A stretch of 63,301 bases of DNA from Betaproteobacteria bacterium (GTDB lineage Bacteria; Pseudomonadota; Gammaproteobacteria; Burkholderiales; JAHFQX01), in contig JAHFQX010000013.1 of the NCBI GenBank assembly GCA_023259135.1, forward strand, positions 1 through 63,301. Direction: 5' to 3'. This document shows positions 26,582-35,322 of this stretch, one piece after another (position 1 is the first letter of the stretch; each line of letters opens with the position of its first letter). Made by a program: the position numbers and the translations under genes. Under the pieces are notes generated by a model. The model did not search any database. It worked only from the letters and a program-made list of their open reading frames with translations, and was not told the origin of the DNA.

Positions 26582-26957
26582 ATTTAAAGGGTTCCGGCCG
26601 GACCCTCGCCAAGGTGGCCATGACCAGCAAGGCGAATGCGACATAGAGCGACGTAAACGCCCATTCCGGAAAATCGTAGTAAAGCAGCTGGTGTACCCAG
26701 CGCCGGATGAAGCCGTGTCCGCTGGCCTCCCCTTGGCGCAGGACCTCCTCCCACACCGTGAGGGGGCAAGCGATACCGGCCAGGGATTCCGCCGCCACCA
26801 GCAGGATGGCGAGCAGATGAGTCAGGCGAAACCAAGGATTGCGTGCCCAGCGCCAGCCCAGCGCGGCCCCGACCCAGATCGCCGCCAGGCCGCCGGTCAC
26901 GAATAGCACGAACAGCAAATGGCCGATCAAGATCAAATCGGCGAAGAGAGCGTTCAT
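26511..26957 (-). CDS. DUF2784 domain-containing membrane protein
   Basis: A 148-residue inner-membrane protein with about four hydrophobic helices; it begins MNALFADLILIGHLLFVLFVTGG and contains WFRLTHLLAILLVAAESLAG and CPLTVWEEVLRQ, as in the DUF2784 family. The ATG at 26957 is preceded by a GGAG site. The basic Pro-rich tail (KFKTGRPPRAGETPP) is encoded in DNA that overlaps the end of acpH on the other strand. Function unknown. Confidence 0.85.
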   Translation of the reverse strand: MNALFADLILIGHLLFVLFVTGGLAAIWVGAALGWRWARNPWFRLTHLLAILLVAAESLAGIACPLTVWEEVLRQGEASGHGFIRRWVHQLLYYDFPEWAFTSLYVAFALLVMATLARVRPEPFKFKTGRPPRAGETPPRIPMHREKN

Positions 26958-27046
26958 TCGATGAGGGGAGCTCCGCCGCTGAAGCAAATTCCAGACCGGG
27001 CAGTCCCACGCATGGTGGTGGCCGGGCCGCCGGCCCGGCCGGCGGG

Positions 27047-27445
27047 TCAGGTCGGGGCGAACATCGGCACCGGCGGACCATCGGTGGTGGGCTTGAAAAC
27101 CACTTTCACTTTCTGCCCGATGCGGATGGCATCCAGGTCGCAATCCACGATGTTGGTCATCATGGTCACGCCTTCATCCAGGGTGACATAGGCGAAAGCG
27201 TAGGGGATTTCCACCCGGCGGGTGACGCTGAAAGTATAGATGACCCCGGTGCCCTTGGCTTCCACCCATTCGGTCTGGTCGTGGAAGCAGAAAGGGCAAT
27301 GGGGCCGCGGATAGTAGTGCAGCTCTTTGCACTTCGGGCATTTCTTCAGCAGCAGCGTGCCTTGTTCCGCCGCATCCCAGAATGCCTGGGTGTCGGGGGT
27401 GATGGCGGGCGCCGCGATTTTCCGGTCTTGGGCTGGTGTGGCCAT
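27047..27445 (-). CDS. Zn-ribbon/OB-fold protein (DUF35 family), thiolase partner
   Basis: A 132-residue protein. An N-terminal helix (DTQAFWDAAEQGTLLLKKC) leads into a zinc ribbon (CPKCKELHYYPRPHCPFC) and an OB-fold (GVIYTFSVTRRVEIPYAFAY, TNIVDCDLDAIRIGQKVKVV). DUF35 proteins bind and activate thiolase-fold enzymes in CoA-ester metabolism. It lies 4 nt downstream of the thiolase gene and surely forms a complex with it. It differs in sequence from the second OB-fold gene of the window at 59230, so these are two separate pairs. Confidence 0.9.
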   Translation of the reverse strand: MATPAQDRKIAAPAITPDTQAFWDAAEQGTLLLKKCPKCKELHYYPRPHCPFCFHDQTEWVEAKGTGVIYTFSVTRRVEIPYAFAYVTLDEGVTMMTNIVDCDLDAIRIGQKVKVVFKPTTDGPPVPMFAPT

Positions 27446-27449
27446 GGGC

Positions 27450-28613
27450 TTATTCCCTTTCCATAATCAAAGTGGCGCTGCCGTGACGGGTTCCCAGGGA
27501 GCCGCCGGTGCCGTGGGCTAGCGCCAAGTCGCAATTTTTCACCTGTACCTTGGGGTGCGCTTCGCCGCGCAGTTGTCGCACCGCCTCGATGATCTTGGTC
27601 ATGCCGCCGCGATCCGCCGGGTGATTGTTGCAGAGCCCGCCGCCGTCGGTGTTGAAGGGCAGCTTGCCGATCCCCGAGATCAGGTTGCCGTCGGCGACGA
27701 ACTTGCCGCCCTCGCCTTTCTTGCAGAAGCCCAGGTCTTCCAGGGTGATGACCACGGTGATGGTGAAGCTGTCGTAGATCGACGCGTATTTGATATCGGA
27801 GGGCTTCACTCCGGCTTCGGCGAAGGCGGTGGGACCCGACCAGGCGGCGCCGGATACCGTCAAATCCATCTTGCCGCCGTTGAGGTGCTTGGGAAATTCA
27901 CCGGCGCCGATGATCTTGACGCGGGGCTTCTTCAAGCTCTTCATGACCTCGGGGCTGACCACGATGACCGCCCCGCCGCCGTCGCTGACCACGCAGCAGT
28001 CGAGGCGGCGCAGGGGGTCGGAGATCATGGGGGAATTGACTACGTCTTCCACCGTTACGACATCCTGGAGCACCGCATTGGGGTTGTATTGGGCGTGATG
28101 GGAAGCGGCCACCTTCACCCAGGCGAGTTGCTCGCTGGTGGTTCCGTACTGGTACATGTGGCGCATGGCGGATACGCCGTAGCGGTTGGCGGTCACGGGA
28201 GCGAAGGGCAGTTCGAAGGGGGCGTCCGGCGCGGGGCCGAAATTGATGGACAGCAGTCCCCCGGCTCGCTCCGAGCGGGGCCGTCCGGCCAGGGTCACTA
28301 GCGCCACGCTGCACTTGCCCGCGGCGATGGCCTGGGCGGCGTGGGAGACGTGAACCAGATAGGCCGATCCGCCGGTTTCGGTGGTATCGATGTGGCGCAG
28401 CTTGAGCCCCATGTATTCGGCCATGGAGAAGCCACCCAGGCCGGGCGCGTCGCCGGCGCAGAAGTAGCCGTCCACGTCGTCCTTGGTGAGCCCGGCGTCT
28501 TGCAGGGCGCCTCTGGCCACTTCGGCGTGCAACTGGGGCACGGTCTTGTCCGGCGCCTTGCGCGTGGGGTGCTCGTAGATCCCCGCGATGTAAGCCTTGC
28601 CTTTGATGCTCAT
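27450..28613 (-). CDS. thiolase-fold protein of the SCP-x/Ltp2 type, no nucleophilic Cys
   Basis: A 387-residue thiolase superfamily protein annotated in relatives as acetyl-CoA acetyltransferase. Where classical thiolases have the nucleophilic Cys this one reads TTETGGSAYLVHVSHA, with Gly. Other landmarks remain: SDGGGAVIVVS, KYASIYDSFTITVV, FNTDGGGLCNNHPADRGG and ALAHGTGGSLGTRH. Loss of the Cys is the rule in SCP-x-like and Ltp2-like members, which may catalyse retro-aldol cleavage instead of thiolysis. It is paired with the DUF35 gene just downstream. The start ATG at 28613 is preceded by AGGAGGTTGATCC. Confidence 0.88.
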   Translation of the reverse strand: MSIKGKAYIAGIYEHPTRKAPDKTVPQLHAEVARGALQDAGLTKDDVDGYFCAGDAPGLGGFSMAEYMGLKLRHIDTTETGGSAYLVHVSHAAQAIAAGKCSVALVTLAGRPRSERAGGLLSINFGPAPDAPFELPFAPVTANRYGVSAMRHMYQYGTTSEQLAWVKVAASHHAQYNPNAVLQDVVTVEDVVNSPMISDPLRRLDCCVVSDGGGAVIVVSPEVMKSLKKPRVKIIGAGEFPKHLNGGKMDLTVSGAAWSGPTAFAEAGVKPSDIKYASIYDSFTITVVITLEDLGFCKKGEGGKFVADGNLISGIGKLPFNTDGGGLCNNHPADRGGMTKIIEAVRQLRGEAHPKVQVKNCDLALAHGTGGSLGTRHGSATLIMERE

Positions 28614-28670
28614 GATGGATCAACCTCCTCTTGGGTTGGATGGAATTATTTTCGGAAATGGGATCGTGCC

Positions 28671-28707
28671 TGCCGGCTAGTGTAGTGGGGCGCTGCGCCA
28701 GCCGGCA
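28671..28707 (-). terminator. hairpin downstream of the fpr remnant
   Basis: TGCCGGCT (28671-28678) pairs with AGCCGGCA (28700-28707), and an inner GGCGC-T-GCGCC can pair as well. It lies 13 nt past the stop of the broken fpr gene, ahead of the thiolase gene on the same strand. No U-run follows, so termination is uncertain. Confidence 0.4.
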
Positions 28708-28719
28708 ACAGGGATCGTG

Positions 28720-28996
28720 CTATTTTTCCACAAAGGCGCGCTCGATGACGTAGTCGCCGCGCCGCCCGATGCTCGGAGAGGCGGTGAATCCGAGGCCCTC
28801 CAGCACGGAACGCAAATCCTTGAGCATCGGCGGACTGCCGCAGATCATGGCCCGGTCGTGTTCCGGATCGAGGGGCGGCAAGCCGATGTCGGCGGATAGC
28901 TTGTCGGTTTCGATCAGAGCGGTGATGCGTCCTTGATTGCGGAACGGCTCCCGAGCGATGCACGCTTAATACGCGCTCTTTGACGTAAATTGCCAT
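28720..28996 (-). pseudogene. fpr: ferredoxin-NADP reductase, internally deleted
   Basis: The ATG at 28996 opens MAIYVKERVLSVHR, a typical Fpr N-terminus. After about 14 codons the DNA jumps, in another frame, to the family's C-terminus: REPFRNQGRITALIETDKL, then DRAMICGSPPMLKDLRSVLE and GDYVIERAFVEK ending at 28720. The FAD-binding barrel and most of the NADP domain, roughly 500 bp, are missing. Both ends are well conserved, so the deletion is recent or is an assembly error. The remnant is co-directional with the thiolase pair. Confidence 0.85.
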
Positions 28997-29044
28997 GGCG
29001 ATTCTTGAAATAAAGCTGATCTAAAAAACTCGGACCCGCTTGCC

Positions 29045-30712
29045 TCAACGGCCGATGGGCTTGTAGCGCAGCCGTTTGGGCTTGGCGCCCTCCGCGCCGA
29101 GGCGCTTGATCTTGTCCGCCTCGTATTCCTGATAATTGCCGTTGAAAAAGACCACCTGGGAATCCCCCTCGAAAGCCAGGATGTGGGTGGCGACGCGGTC
29201 CAGGAACCAGCGGTCGTGGGAGATCACCAGCACGCAGCCGGCGAATTCCAGCAGGGCGTCTTCCAGGGCCCGCAGGGTTTCCACGTCCAGGTCGTTGGAA
29301 GGCTCGTCCAGCAACAGCACGTTGCCGCCGGCGATCAAGGTCTTGGCCAGGTGTAGCCGGCCGCGCTCGCCGCCGGAGAGCTTGCCGACGATCTTCTGCT
29401 GGTCGGCGCCCTTGAAATTGAAGCGGCCGATATAGGCGCGGGAAGGCGTTTCGTATTTTCCGACCGTGAGGACGTCCTGCCCGTTGGAGATTTCCTCCCA
29501 CACCGTCTTGCCGCCGGCCAACTGATCGCGGCTCTGATCGACGTGGGCTATTTTCACCGTCGGGCCGATTTTGACCTCGCCGGAATCCGGCTGCTCCTTG
29601 CCGGTGATCATGCGGAACAGGGTGGACTTGCCGGCTCCGTTGGGACCGATAATGCCGACGATGGCGCCGGGCGGAACGCTGAAGCTCAGGTTCTCGATGA
29701 GCAGACGATCGCCGTAGCCCTTGGCAACGCCGTTGAATTCGATGACCGAATCTCCCAGGCGCTCGGCCACCGGGATAAAAATTTCCTGGGTTTCGTTGCG
29801 TTTTTGGTATTCCTGGGTACTGAGCTCGTCGAAGCGGGCCAGGCGTGCCTTGCTCTTCGCTTGGCGGCCCTTGGGGTTCTGCCGCACCCACTCCAATTCC
29901 TTCTGGAGAGCTTTTTGGCGGGCCGACTCGGCGGATTCTTCCTGCCGCAGGCGGGCTTCCTTTTGCTCCAGCCACGAGCTGTAATTGCCTTTCCAGGGAA
30001 TGCCTTGGCCGCGGTCCAGCTCCAAAATCCACTCGGCGGCGTTGTCCAGGAAGTAGCGGTCGTGGGTCACCGCCACCACGGTGCCGGGGAAGCGGGTGAG
30101 GAACTGCTCGAGCCATTCCACCGATTCGGCATCCAGGTGGTTGGTGGGCTCGTCCAGCAGCAGCATGTCCGGTTTGGAGAGCAGCAGGCGGCACAGCGCC
30201 ACGCGGCGCTTCTCGCCGCCGGAAAGCTGGGCGATTGGGGCATCCCAAGGCGGCAGGCGCAGGGCGTCGGCGGCCACTTCCATCTGTTGGCCGACGTTGT
30301 GGCCGTCGGCCGAGGCCAGAATGGCTTCGTACTTGGCCTGCTCGTTGGCGAGCCGGTCAAAATCCGCATCCGGCTCGGCGTAGGCGGCGTAGATGGCGTC
30401 GAGCTGCTTCCTTGCCTCGAATATTGCGCCCAGCCCCTCTTCCACCGCTTCCCGGACCGTCCGCTCGGGGTTCAGGTGGGGCTCCTGAGGCAGATAGCCG
30501 ATATTGAGGTTGGGCATGGGGATGGCTTCTCCCTCGATGTCCGAGTCCACCCCCGCCATGATTTTGAGCAGGGTGGATTTCCCGGAGCCGTTCAGTCCCA
30601 GCACGCCGATCTTGGCGCCCGGAAAAAAACTCAAGGAAATATCCTTAAGAATCTGCCGCTTGGGCGGGACGATCTTGCCCACGCGGTTCATCGTGAAAAC
30701 GTATTGAGCCAT
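29045..30712 (-). CDS. ettA: energy-dependent translational throttle protein EttA (ABC-F)
   Basis: A 555-residue ABC-F protein that binds the ribosomal E site and gates the first peptide bond according to ATP/ADP ratio. It has two ATP-binding cassettes: Walker A GLNGSGKST and GPNGAGKST, signatures LSGGEKRRVAL and LSGGERGRLHL, Walker B MLLLDEPTNHLD and VLLLDEPSNDLD, with the P-site tRNA interaction motif region between them. The start MAQYVFTMNRVGKIVPPKR is characteristic. Length and order are canonical; a cytosolic housekeeping gene. Confidence 0.96.
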   Translation of the reverse strand: MAQYVFTMNRVGKIVPPKRQILKDISLSFFPGAKIGVLGLNGSGKSTLLKIMAGVDSDIEGEAIPMPNLNIGYLPQEPHLNPERTVREAVEEGLGAIFEARKQLDAIYAAYAEPDADFDRLANEQAKYEAILASADGHNVGQQMEVAADALRLPPWDAPIAQLSGGEKRRVALCRLLLSKPDMLLLDEPTNHLDAESVEWLEQFLTRFPGTVVAVTHDRYFLDNAAEWILELDRGQGIPWKGNYSSWLEQKEARLRQEESAESARQKALQKELEWVRQNPKGRQAKSKARLARFDELSTQEYQKRNETQEIFIPVAERLGDSVIEFNGVAKGYGDRLLIENLSFSVPPGAIVGIIGPNGAGKSTLFRMITGKEQPDSGEVKIGPTVKIAHVDQSRDQLAGGKTVWEEISNGQDVLTVGKYETPSRAYIGRFNFKGADQQKIVGKLSGGERGRLHLAKTLIAGGNVLLLDEPSNDLDVETLRALEDALLEFAGCVLVISHDRWFLDRVATHILAFEGDSQVVFFNGNYQEYEADKIKRLGAEGAKPKRLRYKPIGR

Positions 30713-30773
30713 GGGGTGTGTATGTTAGAAGCAGAAAAAACGCGGTAGCTTAACCGATTGCAAGGAGGGAGTC

Positions 30774-30989
30774 ATGTCCGTAAGTCGCGCAAGCAACAGC
30801 AGAGTCGCTATCGGCGGGCGGCTGGATCCGGCCATGCAGCGGACTGTCGAAGCGATCCCCGCGTCCGCCACTGATCCCTCCCACAGAAAGTCAATGGCGG
30901 AATTTCAGGGCACTGGGGCATGGATTTTCCGAAGGTTTTGTTATAGCCTCGCTCCCTCCGTGCCTGGCCGATTACCCCCATCATGCTGA
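30774..30989 (+). CDS. putative small protein with strong ribosome site
   Basis: A 71-codon reading frame whose ATG follows AAGGAGGGAGTC, the strongest ribosome site in the neighbourhood. It begins MSVSRASNSRVAIGGRLDPA; no family, signal peptide or clear membrane segment is recognised, and the end overlaps the start of the large flavoprotein gene by 7 nt. It could be a leader peptide for that gene, the remnant of a lost gene, or chance. Apart from it I see no gene in 30713-30982. Confidence 0.25.
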   Translation: MSVSRASNSRVAIGGRLDPAMQRTVEAIPASATDPSHRKSMAEFQGTGAWIFRRFCYSLAPSVPGRLPPSC

Positions 30990-33900
30990 ATTTGCGTTAC
31001 GGATTCTCCTTCCGGGACCTTTATAACCGCGACGGATTGCTGCGTCTTGACGCGGCATTTCTTCAATTTCTCGGCGAAGTCGACGCAGCATTGCGGGCCC
31101 GCCTGGAGGCCGCCCGTGGCGCGCCGGACGCGCTGGCAAAAAAAGACGAGTCCGATCTATTGCTTGCGGTCGCCCCGCACCTCGATGACTTTCTCGCGGA
31201 TTTCTTTGGCATCCAGACCCAAGTACAGGCCCTGGCCGCGCGTCACCATGAGTTGGCGCCGCTCTACCGTTGTAAGCGGCTATTCGTGCAGCGCCGGGCG
31301 CTGGCGCGCGTCGGCGCCGCCGAGGCCGTCGCCGCAGACGGGCCGGCGCTGGAGCGAGAGCTCTCGATGCTGATGGGTGTACCGTTCGGTGAGCTGGCTT
31401 ACGCTAATCAAATAGCGGCTTGGCAGACGGACGAGGCGACTCATGAGGTCGAACTGCAGCTTGCCGCCCGCTACGCCGCCTGGGCAGTGTTGACCCCCGC
31501 TGGGCGTGAGCGGCACCGCCATGGCGTTCTTTTCAAGGTGGCAAAGAAGCTCGACTATCGCCGCTTGGTCCCCGTGGAGGCGCATGACGGTAGCGGCTTC
31601 ACCGTCTACCGCTTGGGCGCGGATCATCTCCGCCGCCGGCAGGGGTTCGCGCTTACCGACCCGGGCGCCGACTTGGTCGGGGCATTGGACCAAGCCAACT
31701 ATTGCATCTGGTGCCACCACCAGGGCAAGGACTCCTGTTCCAAAGGCCTCAAGGAGAAGGGCGCGGTTGAAGCCGGAGCGGCCTCGTTCAAAAAAAGCCC
31801 CTTCGGCGTGACGCTGGCCGGCTGCCCCCTGGAGGAAAAGATCTCCGAATTCCACGAACTGAAGGCCCAGGGACTTGCCTTGGCAACCCTGGCTGTCATC
31901 GCGGTCGACAACCCCTTGGTGGCCGGCACCGGCCACCGCATCTGCAACGACTGCATGATGTCCTGCATCTATCAGAAGCAGGAACCGGTTAACACCCCCG
32001 CGGCCGAGACTCGCAGCCTCAAGGATGTCCTCGAACTGCCGTGGGGCTTCGAGATCTATAGCCTACTGACGCGCTGGAACCCTCTTAACCTGCGCCGCCC
32101 CTATCCGCAACCCCTCACCGGCCGCCGCGTGCTCATCGCGGGCATGGGGCCGGCCGGCTATACCCTCGCCCACCATCTCATGAACGATGGCCATCTGGTG
32201 GTCGGCATCGACGGGTTGAAAATCGAGCCCCTGCCGGCGGACATTTCCGGCGTGGATGCCTCCGGCAACCGGGCGCCTTTCAGACCGATTCGCGATGTCA
32301 GCGAATTGCACGAATCGCTGGATGAGCGGGTGATGGCCGGTTTTGGCGGTGTCGCCGAATATGGCATCACCGTGCGCTGGGACAAAAACTTCCTCAAGTC
32401 GATCCGTCTGCTTCTGGAGCGTCGGGCCCAGTTCGCCCTGTTTGGCGGTGTGCGCTTCGGCGGCACGCTAACCGCGGATGACGCCTTCGCCATGGGCTTT
32501 GATCATGTCGCGCTGGCGGCTGGCGCCGGCCGACCGACCGTCCTCGACATACCGAACGGACTGGCCCGAGGCGTGCGTACCGCGTCGGATTTTTTGATGG
32601 CGCTGCAACTCACCGGTGCCGCGAAGCGCGATTCAGTCACTAACCTGCAAGTCCGGCTCCCGGTGGTGGTGATCGGCGGTGGGCTGACGGCCATCGACAC
32701 GGCGTGCGAAGCCCTCGCTTACTATCCGGCGCAAGTGGAAAAATTTCTGGGTCGTTACGAGACCCTTGCCGCCGAAAAGGGCGAGGCCGTCGTGCGTTCG
32801 GCATGGACTTCCGAAGAACAAACGATTGCCGACGAGTTTCTCGGCCATGCCCGCACTATTCGCGCCGAGCGGGCCCTGGCGGCTCAAGAAGGCCGCGATC
32901 CGCGGATTCTGGAATTACTCCAGGCTTGGGGTGGGGTGACCGTCGCCTACCGCAAGCGCCTGATTGACAGCCCGTCTTATACGTTAAACCACGAGGAAGT
33001 GGACAAGGGGCTGCAAGAAGGCATCGTTTTCGCCGAGGGGCTGAGTCCGGCGCGGGTCGAGGTGGACGAGTTCGGCCACGCCCAGGCGATCCGCATGGCC
33101 GCGCAACGATGGGACGATGCCGGCAGGCGGTGCGAATCCGGCGAGGTCGAGCTTCCCGCGCGGACCATCCTGATCGCCGCTGGAACGCAACCCAACACCG
33201 TGCTGGCGCGCGAGGATTCCGGCAACTTCGCGCTCGACGGTCGCTACTTCGAAGCCTGCGACGAAGCAGGCAATCCGGTCCAGCCGGAGCCTGCCATCTC
33301 GAAGCCGCAAAAAGCGAATATCCTGCTGTCGAAACGCCCGGACGGCCGATTCGTGAGTTTCTTCGGCGACCTGCACCCGACCTACTTCGGCAATGTCGTG
33401 AAAGCCATGAGCAGCGCAAAGCAGGGTTATCCCACGATTAGCGCTGTGCTCAATCGCGTGTCCGCGGCATCCTCGGCGAGCGATGCCGATTTCATCGCCG
33501 GCTTAAACCAGGACCTGCGCGCTACCGTGCATGAAGTGACCCGTCTGACACCGTCCATCGTCGAGGTCGTGGTGAAAGCTCCGCTGGCTGCCCGGCGCTT
33601 CCGCCCGGGGCAGTTCTACCGGCTGCAGAATTACGAGACCAGGGCGCTGCGGGCCGACGGCACGCGGCTCGCCATGGAAGGCTTGGCGCTGACAGGCGCC
33701 TGGGTCGATCCCGAGCAGGGTCTCGTTTCCACCATCGTGCTGGAGATGGGCGGCTCGTCGAATTTCTGCGCGCTCCTTACACCCGGGGAGCCGATGGTGC
33801 TGATGGGACCGACGGGCTTGCCAACCGAGATTCCCGCCGACGAGACGGTGCTGCTCGTCGGCGGCGGTCTTGGCAACGCGGTGCTGTTTTCCATCGGTCA

Positions 33901-34480
33901 GGCGATGCGCCAAGCCGGAAACCAAGTTCTATATTTCGCCGGCTACAAGAAGCTGATCGACCGCTACAAGGTCGCCGAGATAGAAGCGGCCGCCGACGCG
34001 GTCATCTGGTGCTGCGACGAAGCGCCAGGCTTCATCCCGGCCCGGCCGCAGGACCATACCTTTGTCGGCAACATCGTCGAGGCCATGGCGGCCTACGCGG
34101 CCGGCGCGCTTGGGCATCAGTCGATCCTGATGGGCGATGCCGACCGCATCATTGTCATCGGTTCCGACCGGATGATGGCGGCGGTGGCCGCCGCGCGCCA
34201 CACGATTCTGAAACCCCATCTCAAGCCGCATCACTTCGCCATCGGCTCCATCAATTCGCCGATGCAGTGCATGATGAAGGAGATCTGCGGCCAGTGCCTG
34301 CAACCCCAGATCGACACCGCCACGGGTAAGACGCGTTATGTCTTCTCCTGTTTCAACCAAGACCAACCCTTGGATTGGGTGGACTTCCGCGGCCTCAATG
34401 CCCGTCTCCAGCAAAACTCGACGCAGGAAAAGCTCACCGCCCAGTGGATTAACCGCTGCCTGACGCGGGGACGCGGGTAG
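30983..34480 (+). CDS. fused FAD/Fe-S NAD(P) oxidoreductase (GltD/NfnB-like half plus PyrK/NfnA-like half)
   Basis: A 1165-residue cytosolic flavoprotein. Residues 1-230 are a helical domain not recognised. Cys clusters follow: YCIWCHHQGKDSC (about 240-252) and ICNDCMMSC (about 322-330), probable [4Fe-4S] ligands. Then a GltD-type reductase with FAD motif VLIAGMGPAGYTLAHHL (about 379) and NAD(P) motif LPVVVIGGGLTAIDTA (about 556). From about 850 the fold is that of PyrK/ferredoxin reductase: FRPGQFYRLQNYE, LLVGGGLGNAVLFSIG and MKEICGQCLQPQ with a later Cys, a [2Fe-2S] site. The two halves match the two subunits of NfnAB in one chain, so electron bifurcation between NADH, NADPH and ferredoxin is possible but unproven. 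The ATG at 30983 has no strong ribosome site. Confidence 0.8.
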   Translation: MLNLRYGFSFRDLYNRDGLLRLDAAFLQFLGEVDAALRARLEAARGAPDALAKKDESDLLLAVAPHLDDFLADFFGIQTQVQALAARHHELAPLYRCKRLFVQRRALARVGAAEAVAADGPALERELSMLMGVPFGELAYANQIAAWQTDEATHEVELQLAARYAAWAVLTPAGRERHRHGVLFKVAKKLDYRRLVPVEAHDGSGFTVYRLGADHLRRRQGFALTDPGADLVGALDQANYCIWCHHQGKDSCSKGLKEKGAVEAGAASFKKSPFGVTLAGCPLEEKISEFHELKAQGLALATLAVIAVDNPLVAGTGHRICNDCMMSCIYQKQEPVNTPAAETRSLKDVLELPWGFEIYSLLTRWNPLNLRRPYPQPLTGRRVLIAGMGPAGYTLAHHLMNDGHLVVGIDGLKIEPLPADISGVDASGNRAPFRPIRDVSELHESLDERVMAGFGGVAEYGITVRWDKNFLKSIRLLLERRAQFALFGGVRFGGTLTADDAFAMGFDHVALAAGAGRPTVLDIPNGLARGVRTASDFLMALQLTGAAKRDSVTNLQVRLPVVVIGGGLTAIDTACEALAYYPAQVEKFLGRYETLAAEKGEAVVRSAWTSEEQTIADEFLGHARTIRAERALAAQEGRDPRILELLQAWGGVTVAYRKRLIDSPSYTLNHEEVDKGLQEGIVFAEGLSPARVEVDEFGHAQAIRMAAQRWDDAGRRCESGEVELPARTILIAAGTQPNTVLAREDSGNFALDGRYFEACDEAGNPVQPEPAISKPQKANILLSKRPDGRFVSFFGDLHPTYFGNVVKAMSSAKQGYPTISAVLNRVSAASSASDADFIAGLNQDLRATVHEVTRLTPSIVEVVVKAPLAARRFRPGQFYRLQNYETRALRADGTRLAMEGLALTGAWVDPEQGLVSTIVLEMGGSSNFCALLTPGEPMVLMGPTGLPTEIPADETVLLVGGGLGNAVLFSIGQAMRQAGNQVLYFAGYKKLIDRYKVAEIEAAADAVIWCCDEAPGFIPARPQDHTFVGNIVEAMAAYAAGALGHQSILMGDADRIIVIGSDRMMAAVAAARHTILKPHLKPHHFAIGSINSPMQCMMKEICGQCLQPQIDTATGKTRYVFSCFNQDQPLDWVDFRGLNARLQQNSTQEKLTAQWINRCLTRGRG

Positions 34481-34649
34481 ATAGAACTGTCTAGCCGAAC
34501 TTAGCGGATTCGCGTTCCTTTTCGGCTTATCGCGAAGTGTAAGCTGTTGGTTTGTCTAAGCGCGAGGGCGGCGAATCGCGCAGAAGTTGCTGTAGTGAAG
34601 ACCTTGCCTATGGCGGTCGGCGAATTTCTGCGGATAATTGAACGTCGAG

Positions 34650-35168
34650 ATGTTTCTGCGCGCCACGACTCGCAAGAAAGACGGCAAAGAGCACCGCTAC
34701 TGGAGCGTGGTGGAGAACAAACGCGTGAGCGGTGGGCGCGTGCTGCAGCGGCACGTGCTGTATCTGGGGGAGATCAACTCCTCGCAGGAGCTGGCGTGGC
34801 GCCGCTCGATCGAGGTGTTGGACGAAGCCACGCAAGGGGCGCGGACGCTTGCGCTGTTTCCCGAGGATCGTTGCGAAGGGGTGGTGGCGAACGACGCGAT
34901 CGTACGGCTGAAGCTCACGCAACTGCGGCTTGAACGGCCGCGGCAGTGGGGCGCCTGCTGGCTCGCGTTGAGGTTGTGGCAGCAACTCGGGCTCGATGAG
35001 TTCTGGGGCGAGCGACAGGCGCCCTCGCGTAAAGGCACGCGCTTTGATCAGGTGCTGTTTGTGCTGGTGGCCTATCGGCTGTTGTCGCCGGGCAGCGAGG
35101 TCAAACTGGCGGGGGAATCCCTGCGCAAGAAACGAGCAAAATTGACAAGCCAGGAGGCATCAGAGTAA
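34650..35168 (+). pseudogene. IS1634-family transposase, N-terminal fragment
   Basis: The reading frame starts MFLRATTRKKDGKEHRYWSV, followed by GGRVLQRHVLYLGEINSSQE and LGLDEFWGERQAPSRKGTRF, the conserved N-terminus of IS1634 transposases. Homology stops at about residue 152 (LLSPGSE); the remaining about 20 codons are unrelated sequence to a chance stop. The family is normally over 500 residues, so the DDE catalytic part is gone. In-frame TTG codons upstream are ignored. Nothing else is seen in 34481-34649. Confidence 0.85.
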
Positions 35169-35199
35169 AAACCCAAAACCCCGCGTCGCTTCGCTCCGA

Positions 35200-35275
35200 G
35201 GGCGTCCACTTTGCCGTGGAATACCTGTCCACTTTGCCGTGGATTCAGTGTCCAAATTCAGCGGAATACGCAGGC
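35200..35275. mobile_element. IS21-family terminal remnant
   Basis: Two near-copies of TGTCCACTTTGCCGTGGA (about 35203-35219 and 35226-35243) are followed by TGTCCAAATTCAGCGGAATA (35250-35269) and CGCA. Short direct repeats of this kind, ending in CGGAATACGCA, are typical of IS21-family ends. No istA or istB gene is present, so only the end remains. It abuts the truncated IS1634 transposase. Confidence 0.5.
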
Positions 35276-35322
35276 GCTTAGGGTGGAAGCGGGAGACGCT
35301 CAGCTTGCGCCAACGCGCGTTT

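Noticed and set aside
30983-34480. Plain glutamate synthase small subunit
   Set aside because: GltD is about 480 residues and lacks the C-terminal PyrK-like part seen here.
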